Origin: Oscillospiraceae bacterium
Lineage (GTDB): Bacteria > Bacillota > Clostridia > Oscillospirales > Ruminococcaceae
DNA length: 58,460 nt
Direction: 5' to 3'
NCBI GenBank assembly: GCA_009777445.1
Contig: WRLV01000005.1
Span: 1-58,460, forward strand
Shown: positions 1-9,390 of the stretch, piece by piece
Position numbering within the stretch: the first letter of the stretch is position 1
Layout of the letters: every line of letters starts with the position of its first letter
The notes under the pieces: model-generated
What the model saw: the letters and a program-made list of their open reading frames with translations, nothing else
The model's database searches: none
What the model was told of the DNA's origin: nothing
Made by a program: the position numbers and the translations under genes

Positions 1-366
1 GGGGCGATTATCGCCACCTATCAAGCAATGGGCTCAACGCACGATTTCAAGATGTATAAAGATGAAATCGGTGCAGCAATTTTGGAAAGGATTAAGTTTC
101 AAGGCGACAGTGGTTTTCAAGGAATTTTGGAGTTTCATAAAAACAGCGAAACTCCTAAGAAAAAACCCAAGAATGGTAAATTGACGAGAAGCGAAAAGGC
201 TGATAACAAACGTATTTCGCAAGAGAGAATCTTAGTCGAGAATGTTAATGCTAAAATTAAAGTATTTAAAATTATGGCGAATAAATATCGCAACCGCAGA
301 AAAAGACACAGCCTTCGCATGAATTTAATTTGCGGTATTATTAATTTTGAATTATTTTATGGGTAG
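1..366 (+). mobile_element. IS5-like DDE transposase, 3' part only
   Basis: The reading frame is open from the first base of the window to a TAG stop, so the gene starts outside. The visible C-terminal part has the HDF motif seen before the helix that carries the last acidic residue in DDE_Tnp_4/HARBI1-like transposases. It then shows the typical basic tail: GFQGI, LT-EK--N--IS--R-LVENVNAKIK-F, YRNRRKRH and a final LICGIINFEL. These families cut and rejoin DNA at insertion sequence ends. No terminal inverted repeat is recognisable downstream before the hairpin at 401. An ATG at 28 could restart translation but is almost certainly internal. Whether the copy is intact cannot be decided here. 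Confidence 0.8.
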
Positions 367-400
367 TTTCCGAAGAGGTCTATTTATTTTTGAAATAAAA

Positions 401-504
401 CGCCCGACACAAAAACTGCCGGGCGGTGTAGCTGTTATAATTTCAAATACGTCCGCGCAAGCGGACACCAAAATTGTCAATTGTCAATTGTCAACTGTCA
501 ACTG
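401..504. repeat. Intergenic cassette 1 (T-H-W)
   Basis: T hairpin at 401-425 (CGCCCG...CGGGCG), an AT-rich linker TATAATTTCAAATA, H hairpin at 451-466 (GTCCGC-GCAA-GCGGAC), and W heptamers TCAATTG/TCAACTG at 472-504. The cassette lies between the convergent transposase and rnhA genes, with its W end touching the rnhA stop codon. Confidence 0.9.
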
Positions 505-507
505 CCG

Positions 508-957
508 TCAGTTGTACATCGCTATTTGCTCATCTCGTTGCTTAACCGCTAATGTATCACATCTCTCGTTTTCAACATGGCCGGCGTGGCCTTTTACCCA
601 CTTGAACTGAACTTTATGCCGTGCTATTAGGTTTAGAAGTCGCCCCCATAAGTCGGTGTTGAGCGCGGGCATTTTGTCGGCTTTGAGCCAGCCGTTTGCG
701 CGCCAACGCGCCGCCCAGCCCTTGTTGATTCCGTCAACGACATATTTTGAATCTGTCTGAATTATTACGTCACAGCTGTATTTTAAAGCATCTAATGCCT
801 CTATGACACCTGTGAGTTCCATTCGATTGTTAGTGGTAATAGGCTCACCGCCGGATAATTCTCGTTCTTTGCCCTCACAGCGCAAAATCGCGCCCCACCC
901 TCCGGGCCCGGGGTTGCCGGAACAAGCCCCGTCAGTAAATATATAAACTTTACGCAT
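508..957 (-). CDS. rnhA: Ribonuclease HI
   Basis: This 149-residue protein matches RNase HI over its full length. It degrades the RNA strand of RNA:DNA hybrids in the cytoplasm. Visible catalytic residues are the Asp of [11 protein letters not shown] near the N-terminus, the Glu of NNRMEL, the Asp of TDSKYV and the Asp of ENERCDTLA. The handle region WRANGWLK is present, and WVKGHAGH carries the conserved His. It is transcribed divergently from glgP. Its leader (971-1000) contains a degenerate run of AACTCTCA/GCTCTCAA units like the W repeats found elsewhere. The TGA stop sits directly beside cassette 1. Confidence 0.97.
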   Translation of the reverse strand: MRKVYIFTDGACSGNPGPGGWGAILRCEGKERELSGGEPITTNNRMELTGVIEALDALKYSCDVIIQTDSKYVVDGINKGWAARWRANGWLKADKMPALNTDLWGRLLNLIARHKVQFKWVKGHAGHVENERCDTLAVKQRDEQIAMYN

Positions 958-1012
958 TTCACAAATCCTTTCTCAACACTGAACTCTCAGCTCTCAAGAG
1001 CCCACACTAAAT

Positions 1013-1040
1013 ATAATACCATAAATTTTTAAAATGTCAA
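1013..1040 (-). promoter_or_regulatory. rnhA promoter
   Basis: On the minus strand, TTGACA (1040-1035) and TATTAT (1018-1013) are separated by 16 nt, upstream of rnhA. Its -35 box lies 7 nt from the -35 box of the divergent glgP promoter. Confidence 0.65.
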
Positions 1041-1047
1041 GTCACAG

Positions 1048-1076
1048 TTGACAAAATTTGATTTATATGGTAAAAT
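1048..1076 (+). promoter_or_regulatory. glgP promoter
   Basis: TTGACA (1048-1053), a 17-nt spacer and TAAAAT (1071-1076), about 38 nt before the glgP start codon. Confidence 0.75.
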
Positions 1077-1113
1077 TAATCTAATATATTAATCAAGCTT
1101 TGGAGGAGAGTAT

Positions 1114-3576
1114 ATGTTCGATAAATTTCGACTTAATAAAAAATCTAAAAAAAGCCAAAACAAAGATGAAATTCCCGTTTCAGCAACGCCTGTAGAGGAG
1201 CAAGAGCCTGCCGCCAAAATGCCGTCTCAAGAAGAGGGGCAACACATTCCCCCAAAACCGCGCAACACAAAACTGCCGCATCAAATCCACGATGCGTTGG
1301 CTTTGGCGTTGTTGAAAGAAATTGACGGTGATTGGCAAACAAGCAAAGCCGCTCACGCCGAAAAGCGCAGGGCTTTCTATCTGTCGATTGAGTTTTTAAT
1401 GGGCAGGGCGATTTACAACAACTTTGCGGCTGTGGATAAGTCGCAAGAAGCACGAGAAATTCTTGCTGAGGAAGGTCTTGAGTACCTGTGTTTTTTAGAG
1501 GATATAGGCGATATGGCGTTAGGCAACGGGGGGTTGGGCAGACTTGCCGCCTGTTTTCTTGAAAGCGCGGCGACTCATGCTTTGCCGTTAGACGGTTATG
1601 GAATTCGCTATAAATACGGGCTGTTCAAGCAGACAATTGAGGACGGCTTTCAAAAAGAACAACCCGATAACTGGTTAGAACACGGCGACCCGTGGAGTGT
1701 GAGGGTTGAGGATGAGAGCGTGCAAATTTGCTTTGCCGACCAAACGGTTAAAGCCGTTCCCTACGACATGCCGATAATCGGTTATGTCGGCGAGAGTGGT
1801 AAACGCCATGTAGGGACGTTGCGGCTATGGCAGGCAGAAGCTGAAAATGAGTTCGATTTCGCCGCGTTTGACAGCGGCGACTATATAGGCGCGAGCAGTT
1901 CTAAAATCTTAGCTGAAGATATTTCGCGCTGTCTTTATCCTAACGACAACACAAGAGAGGGCAAGTTTTTAAGGTTAAAGCAAGAATACTTCTTTGCGGC
2001 GGCATCAATGAAAGATGCTCTGAACAAGCATGTTGCCAATAACCGAAACGTAACACAGTTCCACGAATTTAACAGCGTTCAGCTTAACGATACCCACCCC
2101 GTAATCGCAACAGCAGAGCTTATAAGGCTTCTCGTTGATGAGTGCGCGCTTTCGTTTGAACACGCTCTTGACATTGCCAAAAAAACATTTAGCTACACCA
2201 ATCACACCATAATGGCAGAGGCTTTAGAAAAATGGGACGTTGATTATTTTAAAGAGTTGTTGCCCCGAATTTACGAAATAATCATTCAAATAAACGAGGC
2301 TCTTGTCGCCGAATTATATGCCGCGCCCATGTTGCCTTATCCGATTGAAAGTTATAAAATCGTCAGCGGCGATGTTGTTCATATGGCAAGAATGGCAGTT
2401 TATTGTTCGGGGAATGTCAACGGCGTCGCCGAAATCCACAGCGAGATTATCAAAAACTCCGTGCTTAAAGAGTGGTACGCGATTTACCCCGAAAAGTTTC
2501 AAAACAAAACCAACGGAATTACACCTCGCCGCTGGCTGAAACTCTGCAACCCCGAACTGTCCACGCAAATCACGGATTTATTGGGTACGCAAAACTGGGT
2601 ACGCGAACTGAACCTTTTAAAAGGCTTAGAAAAATATAAAGACGACAACACGCAAATCGAACGCTTCATCACAATAAAACAGCAAAAGAAAATCCAACTT
2701 GCCGAGTATATACAAAAATACGAGGGGGTAAAAATCGACCCCTGCAGTATCTTTGATATACAAATCAAGCGTTTTCACGAATACAAGCGACAACTCTTAA
2801 ATGCAATGGGAATATTGTATTTATATTACGAAATAAAAGAGGGTAATGTCAAAGACTTTTATCCGACAACCTTCATTTTCGGCGGCAAATCCGCGCCCGG
2901 CTATGCGCGCGCAAAAGGCATAATCAAATATATCAACGAAATAGGCTCTCTTGTAAACTCTGACCCTCAAACTGCCGCCCTTTTAAAGGTGGTGTTTGTT
3001 CAAAACTATTCGGTGTCATACGCCGAGAAACTTATTCCGGCGGCAGACATTTCAGAGCAAATCTCAACGGCGGGAACTGAGGCGAGCGGCACAGGGAACA
3101 TGAAGTTTATGCTCAACGGGGCGGTAACTTTAGGAACTTATGACGGCGCGAATATAGAAATAGTCAAAGAGGCGGGTGAAGAAAACAACTATATTTTCGG
3201 CGCGCGAGTAGAAGAATTAGAAGAGATTATGAAAACCTACAAGCCACGCGCTCAAATGGCTAAATTCCCGAAAACGGCGAGGGTGACGCGCTCTTTGATT
3301 GACGGCACGGTGAGCGACAACGGCAGCGGAATTTTCCGCGAACTCTATTTCTCGCTGACAGACGGCGCATCATGGCACAGCCCCGACAACTATTACCTGT
3401 TGGGCGACCTTGAAAGCTATATCGAAGCACGACTGAAATCAAATGTCGACTATAAAACAGACAGGCTGAATTTTGCAAAGAAATGCTGGCTAAACATCTC
3501 AAACGCCGGAAAATTCAGCTCAGACAGAACTGTTTTGGAGTATGCGGATAGGATTTGGCAGGTGACGAACAATTGA
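1114..3576 (+). CDS. glgP: Glycogen/maltodextrin phosphorylase
   Basis: This 820-residue GT35 family enzyme releases glucose-1-phosphate from alpha-1,4-glucans. The signature EASGTGNMKFMLNGA contains the Lys that binds pyridoxal phosphate. SIEFLMGR and NGGLGRLAACFLES are the usual N-terminal blocks, and QIKRFHEYKRQ and YDGANIEI are present. The first 50 or so residues are a charged, Pro/Gln/Glu-rich extension ahead of the catalytic fold. The start is supported by GGAGGAGAG 4 nt upstream. The gene stands alone; other glycogen genes are not in the window. The last codons and TGA run into a W repeat, so the final Asn-Asn is repeat-derived. Confidence 0.97.
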   Translation: MFDKFRLNKKSKKSQNKDEIPVSATPVEEQEPAAKMPSQEEGQHIPPKPRNTKLPHQIHDALALALLKEIDGDWQTSKAAHAEKRRAFYLSIEFLMGRAIYNNFAAVDKSQEAREILAEEGLEYLCFLEDIGDMALGNGGLGRLAACFLESAATHALPLDGYGIRYKYGLFKQTIEDGFQKEQPDNWLEHGDPWSVRVEDESVQICFADQTVKAVPYDMPIIGYVGESGKRHVGTLRLWQAEAENEFDFAAFDSGDYIGASSSKILAEDISRCLYPNDNTREGKFLRLKQEYFFAAASMKDALNKHVANNRNVTQFHEFNSVQLNDTHPVIATAELIRLLVDECALSFEHALDIAKKTFSYTNHTIMAEALEKWDVDYFKELLPRIYEIIIQINEALVAELYAAPMLPYPIESYKIVSGDVVHMARMAVYCSGNVNGVAEIHSEIIKNSVLKEWYAIYPEKFQNKTNGITPRRWLKLCNPELSTQITDLLGTQNWVRELNLLKGLEKYKDDNTQIERFITIKQQKKIQLAEYIQKYEGVKIDPCSIFDIQIKRFHEYKRQLLNAMGILYLYYEIKEGNVKDFYPTTFIFGGKSAPGYARAKGIIKYINEIGSLVNSDPQTAALLKVVFVQNYSVSYAEKLIPAADISEQISTAGTEASGTGNMKFMLNGAVTLGTYDGANIEIVKEAGEENNYIFGARVEELEEIMKTYKPRAQMAKFPKTARVTRSLIDGTVSDNGSGIFRELYFSLTDGASWHSPDNYYLLGDLESYIEARLKSNVDYKTDRLNFAKKCWLNISNAGKFSSDRTVLEYADRIWQVTNN

Positions 3577-3623
3577 CAATGTACAATTGACAATTGACAA
3601 TTGTGGAGTCGCCTTGCGGCGAC
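3570..3623. repeat. Intergenic cassette 2 (W-H)
   Basis: Inverse orientation to cassette 1. TTGACAA-type heptamers at 3570-3604 start inside the end of glgP, followed by the H hairpin GTCGCC-TTGC-GGCGAC at 3608-3623. Confidence 0.88.
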
Positions 3624-3645
3624 GGATTTGAATCAGAAATTTTTC

Positions 3646-3675
3646 TTGACTTTTGAGTAGTGAATGTGTTATACT
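3646..3675 (+). promoter_or_regulatory. tex promoter
   Basis: TTGACT (3646-3651), an 18-nt spacer and an extended -10 TGTTATACT ending at 3675. The transcript leader would contain cassette 3. Confidence 0.65.
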
Positions 3676-3704
3676 GATACAGTTGACATTTAAAATTCAA
3701 ATAC

Positions 3705-3750
3705 GTCGCCAACGGCGACACCAAAACTGTCAACTGTCAACTATCCACTG
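3705..3750. repeat. Intergenic cassette 3 (H-W) in the tex leader
   Basis: H hairpin GTCGCC-AAC-GGCGAC (3705-3719), then TCAACTG heptamers to 3750. It lies between the predicted tex promoter and the tex start, so it would be transcribed into the 5' untranslated region. Confidence 0.85.
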
Positions 3751-3768
3751 TATGAAAGGGAAAGTAAT

Positions 3769-6009
3769 TTGGAAAAACTTATATCTCAGCTGTCGCTTGA
3801 GTTTAACCGTGCTTATGAGCAGGTTGAAAATGTAATAACCCTGATTGAAGAAGGTTGTACCATTCCGTTTATTGCGCGTTATCGCAAAGAGCTACACGGT
3901 TCAATGGATGATGAATTATTGAGAAACTTAGCGGACAGGCACGACTATCTGTGTAACATGAACACACGCCGCAATGAAATCATCTCATCAATCGACAAAC
4001 AGGGTAAACTCACCGATGAGCTTATAGCCGCCATTGAGCAGGCCACAACACTCGCAAAACTTGAAGACATCTATCGCCCCTATAAACAAAAACGCCGCAC
4101 AAGAGCAACGGTTGCGCGTGAGAAGGGGCTTGAACCCCTTGCCGCCGCCATTTTTGCCCATGAGGTGAAAACCACCTTAGAAGAGTTGGCGGCAGAATAT
4201 ATCGACATTGAAAAAGGGGTAGAAACAGTTGAAGACGCGTTGCGTGGTGCTTCGGACATAATAGCAGAGGACATCTCTGACAACGCCGAAATTCGCGGTC
4301 TTTTGCGAACTGCTGTTATGGAAAGAGGAACGCTGAACTCAACGGCAACCCGTGATGAAGATTCGGTTTATCGTCTTTATTACGACTTTAAAGAGACACT
4401 TCCGCGCCTTCAAAGCCACAGAATTTTAGCAATAAATCGCGCCGAAAAAGAAAAATACTTAAAAGTCTCAATCCAAATAGATAACGAAGCCGCCCTGAGA
4501 ATTATATATAGTAAATTAGGGTTATCTTCGCGGTCTGCCACCGGCGGCTCGCCGCAAAAAGCTCAAGTGCAACCCGCGAGTGAGCTATTGCAAACAAAAC
4601 AAACTTCTTCACGGTCTGACGGCGGCGGTTCGCCGCAGTTTGTTGCTAATTCGGCTAAGGATTCTTATGAGAGGCTTCTCTTTCCTTCTATAGAAAGAGA
4701 GGCGCGCACGGCACTTACCGATACTGCTTCTGAGCAGGCGATTAAGATGTTCGCTCTTAATTTAAAGCCCACTTTAATGCAACCGCCTGTTAAGAATATG
4801 GTGACAATGGGGTTTGACCCTGCTTATCGAACCGGCTGTAAAATTGCCGTTGTTGACGAAACAGGGAAATTGTTGGAAACCGGAGTAGTTTATCCCACCG
4901 CACCCCACAACAAAACAGAGCAGGCAGCCATTACATTAACATCTATGATTAAAAGACATAAAGTTAAGGCAATCGCCATCGGAAATGGGACAGCATCAAA
5001 AGAATCAGAAATATTCATAGCCGATATGCTTAAAGGGCTTAACGGCGTGTCTTATATGATGGTTAACGAAGCGGGCGCATCGGTTTATTCGGCATCGAAA
5101 TTAGCGACAACCGAGTTCCCTGATTTAGATGTGTCGTTGAGGAGCGCGGTTTCGATTGCGCGAAGGCTTCAAGACCCACTCGCCGAGTTAGTTAAAATTG
5201 ACCCGAAAAGCATAGGCGTGGGGCAGTATCAACATGATATGCCTGCCGCGCGGTTAGACAGCGCGCTTGGTGATGTTGTTGAGGATTGTGTAAATGCGGT
5301 TGGCGTAGACATGAACACGGCGAGTCCCGCGCTCTTGTCATACGTTTCGGGGCTTAATTCAACCACAGCTAATAATATTGTGGCTTATCGCGAAGAAAAC
5401 GGCGTGTTCACATCACGCAGTCAAATCAAAAAAGTCCCCAAAATCGGGAAGAAGGCGTTTGAACAATGCGCCGGGTTCTTGCGTATTCCCGAAAGCAAAA
5501 ATGTGTTAGACAATACAGGGGTTCACCCCGAGTCTTATAAGGCGGCGGAGAAAATCCTTGAAATATGCGGCTCATCGCTGAAAGATGTCACCGGCACGGG
5601 AGTAGTCAAGGATTTAAATGACAAAATAAAAGAGGTTGGAATGTCTAAAGTCGCTGAATTCAGCGGTGTGGGAACACCGACAGTCATTGACATTATAAAC
5701 GAGCTGAAAAAACCCGGGCGCGACCCACGCGATGAACTACCCCCCACAATGCTTCGCACTGATGTAATGGACATAAAAGATTTAGCGAGCGGCATGGTTA
5801 TGAAAGGCACAGTGCGTAACGTTATAGACTTCGGCGCATTCGTGGATATAGGCGTTCACCAAGACGGATTAGTGCATGTATCAGAGTTGGCAAACCGTTT
5901 TGTGAAACACCCGTCCGAAGTGGTTAAAGTGGGCGATATTGTTGACGTTAGGGTTGTATCAGTTGACGAAGGCAAGAAACGCATTTCATTAAGCATGAAA
6001 GAAATTTAA
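3769..6009 (+). CDS. tex: Tex-family RNA-binding protein with an inserted repeat peptide
   Basis: This 746-residue protein matches Tex, a nucleic-acid-binding factor with an N-terminal helical region, a YqgF-like RNase H fold (MGFDPAYRTGCKIAVVD), a helix-hairpin-helix pair (SYVSGLNSTTANNIVAYRE) and a C-terminal S1 domain (GMVMKGTVRNVIDFGAFVD). The start is TTG, preceded by GAAAGGGAAAG; no in-frame ATG fits the family better. Residues about 253-290, between the end of the helical part and DSYERLLFPSIERE, form an insert that related Tex proteins lack. It is low in hydrophobic residues and is a copy of the coding repeat also present in rsmA and ispH. Confidence 0.95.
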   Translation: MEKLISQLSLEFNRAYEQVENVITLIEEGCTIPFIARYRKELHGSMDDELLRNLADRHDYLCNMNTRRNEIISSIDKQGKLTDELIAAIEQATTLAKLEDIYRPYKQKRRTRATVAREKGLEPLAAAIFAHEVKTTLEELAAEYIDIEKGVETVEDALRGASDIIAEDISDNAEIRGLLRTAVMERGTLNSTATRDEDSVYRLYYDFKETLPRLQSHRILAINRAEKEKYLKVSIQIDNEAALRIIYSKLGLSSRSATGGSPQKAQVQPASELLQTKQTSSRSDGGGSPQFVANSAKDSYERLLFPSIEREARTALTDTASEQAIKMFALNLKPTLMQPPVKNMVTMGFDPAYRTGCKIAVVDETGKLLETGVVYPTAPHNKTEQAAITLTSMIKRHKVKAIAIGNGTASKESEIFIADMLKGLNGVSYMMVNEAGASVYSASKLATTEFPDLDVSLRSAVSIARRLQDPLAELVKIDPKSIGVGQYQHDMPAARLDSALGDVVEDCVNAVGVDMNTASPALLSYVSGLNSTTANNIVAYREENGVFTSRSQIKKVPKIGKKAFEQCAGFLRIPESKNVLDNTGVHPESYKAAEKILEICGSSLKDVTGTGVVKDLNDKIKEVGMSKVAEFSGVGTPTVIDIINELKKPGRDPRDELPPTMLRTDVMDIKDLASGMVMKGTVRNVIDFGAFVDIGVHQDGLVHVSELANRFVKHPSEVVKVGDIVDVRVVSVDEGKKRISLSMKEI
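4525..4637 (+). repeat. Coding repeat element inside tex
   Basis: Two imperfect copies of a CGGTCTG...GGCGG-TCGCCG stem (about 4530-4554 and 4612-4636) flank a core GCTCAAGTGCAACCCGCGAG...GAGCTATTGCAAACA. The core aligns base for base with the rsmA copy except for scattered changes. The frame read is AQVQPASELLQT followed by SRSDGGGSP. Confidence 0.85.
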
Positions 6010-6031
6010 GCCAATTTCAAGGAGAATAATA

Positions 6032-7810
6032 ATGCCGGTGAAAATATTAATTGCGCTAAGCTTGCTCTTATTAACCGCTTGCACGCAATCTGAAAGCCCT
6101 CAAGCGCGCGATGTTTTTTTAAATGGGATTATCTATACAGCAGACGATGAAAATTGGCACCAAAATCCGCAAGAAAGCATAGCTGTAGGCGATGATGGGC
6201 GCATACTCTTCGTGGGCAAAAGCGAGCAAGCAAGCCTTTTTATAGGCGAAAACACTCGCGTGCATGAGCTTGACGGAAAGGTTGTGTTTCCGGGTTTTTT
6301 AGACACGCACACTCACCCGCCCGGCACGTCATTGTCTGTTATGTTCAACATTTACATACCTGTGATGGCAGAAAAAGAAGAAGCTCTTTCAATCATACGT
6401 GAATATATAGCAAATAACCCCGAGCAAGACAGTTATTGGGGAATGGGTTTTTCGTTAGGCATTGGTGATGACGAAACCGGCCCTAAAAAAGAATGGTTAG
6501 ACGAAATAGAAAGCGAGAAAGCAATTATTCTTACATCTTCTGACGGGCATAGTATGTGGCTTAACAGCAAGGCTTTTGAGCTAAACGGCATTACAAAAGA
6601 CAGCACTTATCCCACGGGAATTATTCATAAAAACGAAGAGGGCGAACTCTCGGGTATGCTTACCAGCACTTATAATATTTTAACTATGCAAAAGGTTTTT
6701 ACCCCGGAGCAACGAAAATCAGCACTTGAAGATTATCTTAAAAACATGCACAAGTGGGGGTATACGGGCGGTCAATATGTGCTTAAGTCCTTGGAAGAAG
6801 CAAATGTGGGCCCTGCATATGCCGATTATTTTATCGAGATGGCACAAACCGGCAGCTTGCAGACACGCGCTTCTCTCATGCACGTGTTTAACCCGGAGGA
6901 CGATTTTGACGAAGCATTAGACTATGTATTGAAAACGCAAGAAAAGTTAGTGGGCTTTGACACCGTTGCTATTAACACGGCAAAATTTTTTGTAGATGGC
7001 GTGGTAGAAGGCGGCACCGCTTATTTGTGGGAACCCTATGACAACAACCAAGAACGCGGCTTTTCATCGGACTATGTTTCTGATTTATTGTGGGACAACA
7101 ATGTGTTAAAAGAGCATTTCAGCACCCTTATGCATAACTCAATTCAATTACATATACATTCCATTGGCGACCGCGCCACCTCTGAAACATTAGATGCCTT
7201 AGCCTATGCGCATGAAAATAATCCCGAAGTGCATACGCGCAACACTATAACCCACCTGCAATTAGTGACAGAAGCGGACAAAATACGTATGGGCGAAATG
7301 AAAATCATCGGCTCTACCCAACCGTTTTGGCATTCTAAAGCACCGGGCTTTTATCACGAGGTAGAGCAACCTTTCTTAGGTGAAGAACGCGGGCTTATTG
7401 CATATCCGGTTAAAAGTTTAATTGATAAGGGGGTGTTAGTTACCTTTTCCTCAGATGCGCCGGTTACGCCTGAACCGCACCCTTTTACGGCAATTGAGTT
7501 GTCTGTCACTCGAAACCTTGAAAGCGGCGAGTATGGTGTGCCGGATATTGCCGATATTGACGAGCCTACGTGGCTTCGCAACCCTCCTGAACGCGTAAGT
7601 GTGAAAGAAGCTATTGAGGCTTTCACTATCAACAGCGCGTTTCAAATGGGCATGGAAGAACACATCGGTTCGTTAGCAGTGGGCAAATTTGCTGACATGG
7701 TTATTGTTAGTCAAGACCCATTCCACATTGAACCAATTAGGCTCAATGAAATAAAAATAATCGCAACTCTCTTTGCGGGAGAAATAATTTATGAAGGAGA
7801 AATAACATGA
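6032..7810 (+). CDS. Amidohydrolase family 3 lipoprotein
   Basis: This 592-residue protein has a lipoprotein signal (basic N-terminus, hydrophobic stretch, LLTAC lipobox with Cys about 17). An amidohydrolase of the YtcJ/Amidohydro_3 type follows: DTHTHPPG supplies metal-binding histidines, HSIGDRA is the usual mid-protein His motif, and SSDAPVTPEPHPF holds the catalytic Asp. The C-terminus returns to the beta-sandwich with SLAVGKFADMVIVSQDPF. It should hydrolyse an amide or cyclic amide outside the membrane; the substrate cannot be named. GGAG at 6020 supports the start. The stop overlaps the next lipoprotein gene by 4 nt (ATGA), so the two are probably translationally coupled. Confidence 0.9.
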   Translation: MPVKILIALSLLLLTACTQSESPQARDVFLNGIIYTADDENWHQNPQESIAVGDDGRILFVGKSEQASLFIGENTRVHELDGKVVFPGFLDTHTHPPGTSLSVMFNIYIPVMAEKEEALSIIREYIANNPEQDSYWGMGFSLGIGDDETGPKKEWLDEIESEKAIILTSSDGHSMWLNSKAFELNGITKDSTYPTGIIHKNEEGELSGMLTSTYNILTMQKVFTPEQRKSALEDYLKNMHKWGYTGGQYVLKSLEEANVGPAYADYFIEMAQTGSLQTRASLMHVFNPEDDFDEALDYVLKTQEKLVGFDTVAINTAKFFVDGVVEGGTAYLWEPYDNNQERGFSSDYVSDLLWDNNVLKEHFSTLMHNSIQLHIHSIGDRATSETLDALAYAHENNPEVHTRNTITHLQLVTEADKIRMGEMKIIGSTQPFWHSKAPGFYHEVEQPFLGEERGLIAYPVKSLIDKGVLVTFSSDAPVTPEPHPFTAIELSVTRNLESGEYGVPDIADIDEPTWLRNPPERVSVKEAIEAFTINSAFQMGMEEHIGSLAVGKFADMVIVSQDPFHIEPIRLNEIKIIATLFAGEIIYEGEIT

Positions 7811-9369
7811 AAACTATTAAAATTACTGCATTAATTCTTGTGGGGGTAATGGCTTTGTCGGCTTGCGAAACTCAAACAGCTCAACCAGTCGTTCAGACAG
7901 AAACACCTACGCAAACACAATCAGAACAAAGGGTTGAACCCCCGATTATTCAACCCGATGAACTAATCGCACCCGAGGTTGCGAGAGAATTTTTAGAAGA
8001 AAATTTCAGCGAATTTAACATTGACGGCTCGACTTCAATGCTTCCTTTGCATGAGTCGCTTAACGAGGAGTTCGGCGATGAAGAATACATTTCTCACAGC
8101 AGAACGGTTGAAGCTTTTGAAAAGCTGATTGCCGGTGAAAACGATATTTTGTTAGGCGTTGATTTCAGCGATGAATTGCTTAAAATGGCTGAAGATGCCG
8201 GTGTTGATTTAGAAATGAAAGCAATCACAAGAGAAGCGTTTGTTTTCTTGATTAACGTTAACAACCCCGTTAAGAGCTTGACAATGCAACAAATCAAAGA
8301 TATTTACAGCGGTCAAGTGACAAACTGGAGTGAGGTCGGCGGCGATGACGAACCCATTGCGGCGTTCCAAAGAAACAGCGACTCCGGCTCACAAATAAGA
8401 ATGGTGAAATTCATGGGCGACACCCCCTTAGCCGAAGTTGATGTTGTGTATCACAACATGATGGGCACCGTGATTGAATCCATAGGGGACTATGACGAGG
8501 GTAAATATTCAATCGCCTATAATATGTATACTTTCACAGAAAAACAGTTTTATAACGAAGATGTTATTATGTTAGAAGTTGACGGCATTGCCCCCACCGA
8601 TGAAACAATATTCAGCGATGCTTATCCGCTTGTAATATTCAATTATCTCTACTATGATAAAAACAACGAAAAAGCAGCTGAATTTGCCGAAAATCTGTAC
8701 GCTTTCTTAATGGGCGATGAAGGGCAAAAACTAATCAGCGAAGCAGGATATGTCAATTTAAACGTTAATTATGACAGAAACTTAGATGTTTCCGCGCCAT
8801 TTGAATATGCCGACGGAACGGCAATTGAATTTTATGACGAAGAAACCGGCTTATTCTATGATGCCGAGGATAATGAGCTGTTAGTTTTTGAAAGCTACCC
8901 CGATTATGTGTTGCGCGACTCTGAGTATAAAGACAACGCAAAGGCACGCGAGTTTTTGAACGACGTGTTTGACAATCCCGAAATAGCGGTAACTTCATTT
9001 TCCGTAAGGCTCAACCCCGAAGAAGGAACGCTCAGGGTAAACTTCTGGTCTCCTGTCGTGTTTGAGGTTGAGAATTTCTTCAACTATTTGTATGAAGATA
9101 AATATTATTCTTTCTTGGAATATCATATCGAAACCGAAAAGTTTGTGCTTGAATCGGGAGGACAGCTCACATTAGACAGTTATTCAGAGCTTCTCGCGCC
9201 GTTTTCGGAATATCTGGAAGGTTTTGAACCCGACATAACCATCGAACTCACAAGAGAAGATTTAAGCAACCTGTATGTCAGAACAGTTGAATACCACGAC
9301 TACAGCGTCGAATACCCCGACTACAGCGAAGGCGAAACCGTTGAACTTACGTATGTTTTGCCTTTTTAA
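7807..9369 (+). CDS. PstS-like substrate-binding lipoprotein
   Basis: This 520-residue protein begins with a lipoprotein signal whose lipobox is ALSAC. Residues about 50-320 look like a phosphate-type periplasmic binding domain (PBP_like_2): the ligand loop IDGSTSMLPLHESL, the domain crossover TMQQIKDIYSGQVTNWSEVGG, and FQRNSDSGSQ, which in PstS lines the anion site. The last 190 residues are acidic and unassigned. No ABC permease or ATPase follows, so it may act as an orphan binding or sensing protein. It overlaps the amidohydrolase gene by 4 nt. Confidence 0.8.
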   Translation: MKTIKITALILVGVMALSACETQTAQPVVQTETPTQTQSEQRVEPPIIQPDELIAPEVAREFLEENFSEFNIDGSTSMLPLHESLNEEFGDEEYISHSRTVEAFEKLIAGENDILLGVDFSDELLKMAEDAGVDLEMKAITREAFVFLINVNNPVKSLTMQQIKDIYSGQVTNWSEVGGDDEPIAAFQRNSDSGSQIRMVKFMGDTPLAEVDVVYHNMMGTVIESIGDYDEGKYSIAYNMYTFTEKQFYNEDVIMLEVDGIAPTDETIFSDAYPLVIFNYLYYDKNNEKAAEFAENLYAFLMGDEGQKLISEAGYVNLNVNYDRNLDVSAPFEYADGTAIEFYDEETGLFYDAEDNELLVFESYPDYVLRDSEYKDNAKAREFLNDVFDNPEIAVTSFSVRLNPEEGTLRVNFWSPVVFEVENFFNYLYEDKYYSFLEYHIETEKFVLESGGQLTLDSYSELLAPFSEYLEGFEPDITIELTREDLSNLYVRTVEYHDYSVEYPDYSEGETVELTYVLPF

Positions 9370-9390
9370 AGGGTGATTTCGGAGGTTGCC

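Noticed and set aside
28-222. Minus-strand frames over the transposase
   Set aside because: They lack ribosome binding sites and overlap a convincing transposase reading frame.
401-425. T hairpins as ordinary rho-independent terminators
   Set aside because: Only the copy at 30780 has a T-tract. The others are followed by TATAATTT and belong to the conserved cassette, so they are listed as repeats, though termination remains possible.
472-504. W heptamers as a CRISPR array or origin iterons
   Set aside because: Seven-base units without spacers, dispersed at many gene ends and accompanied by hairpins; no replication gene is nearby.
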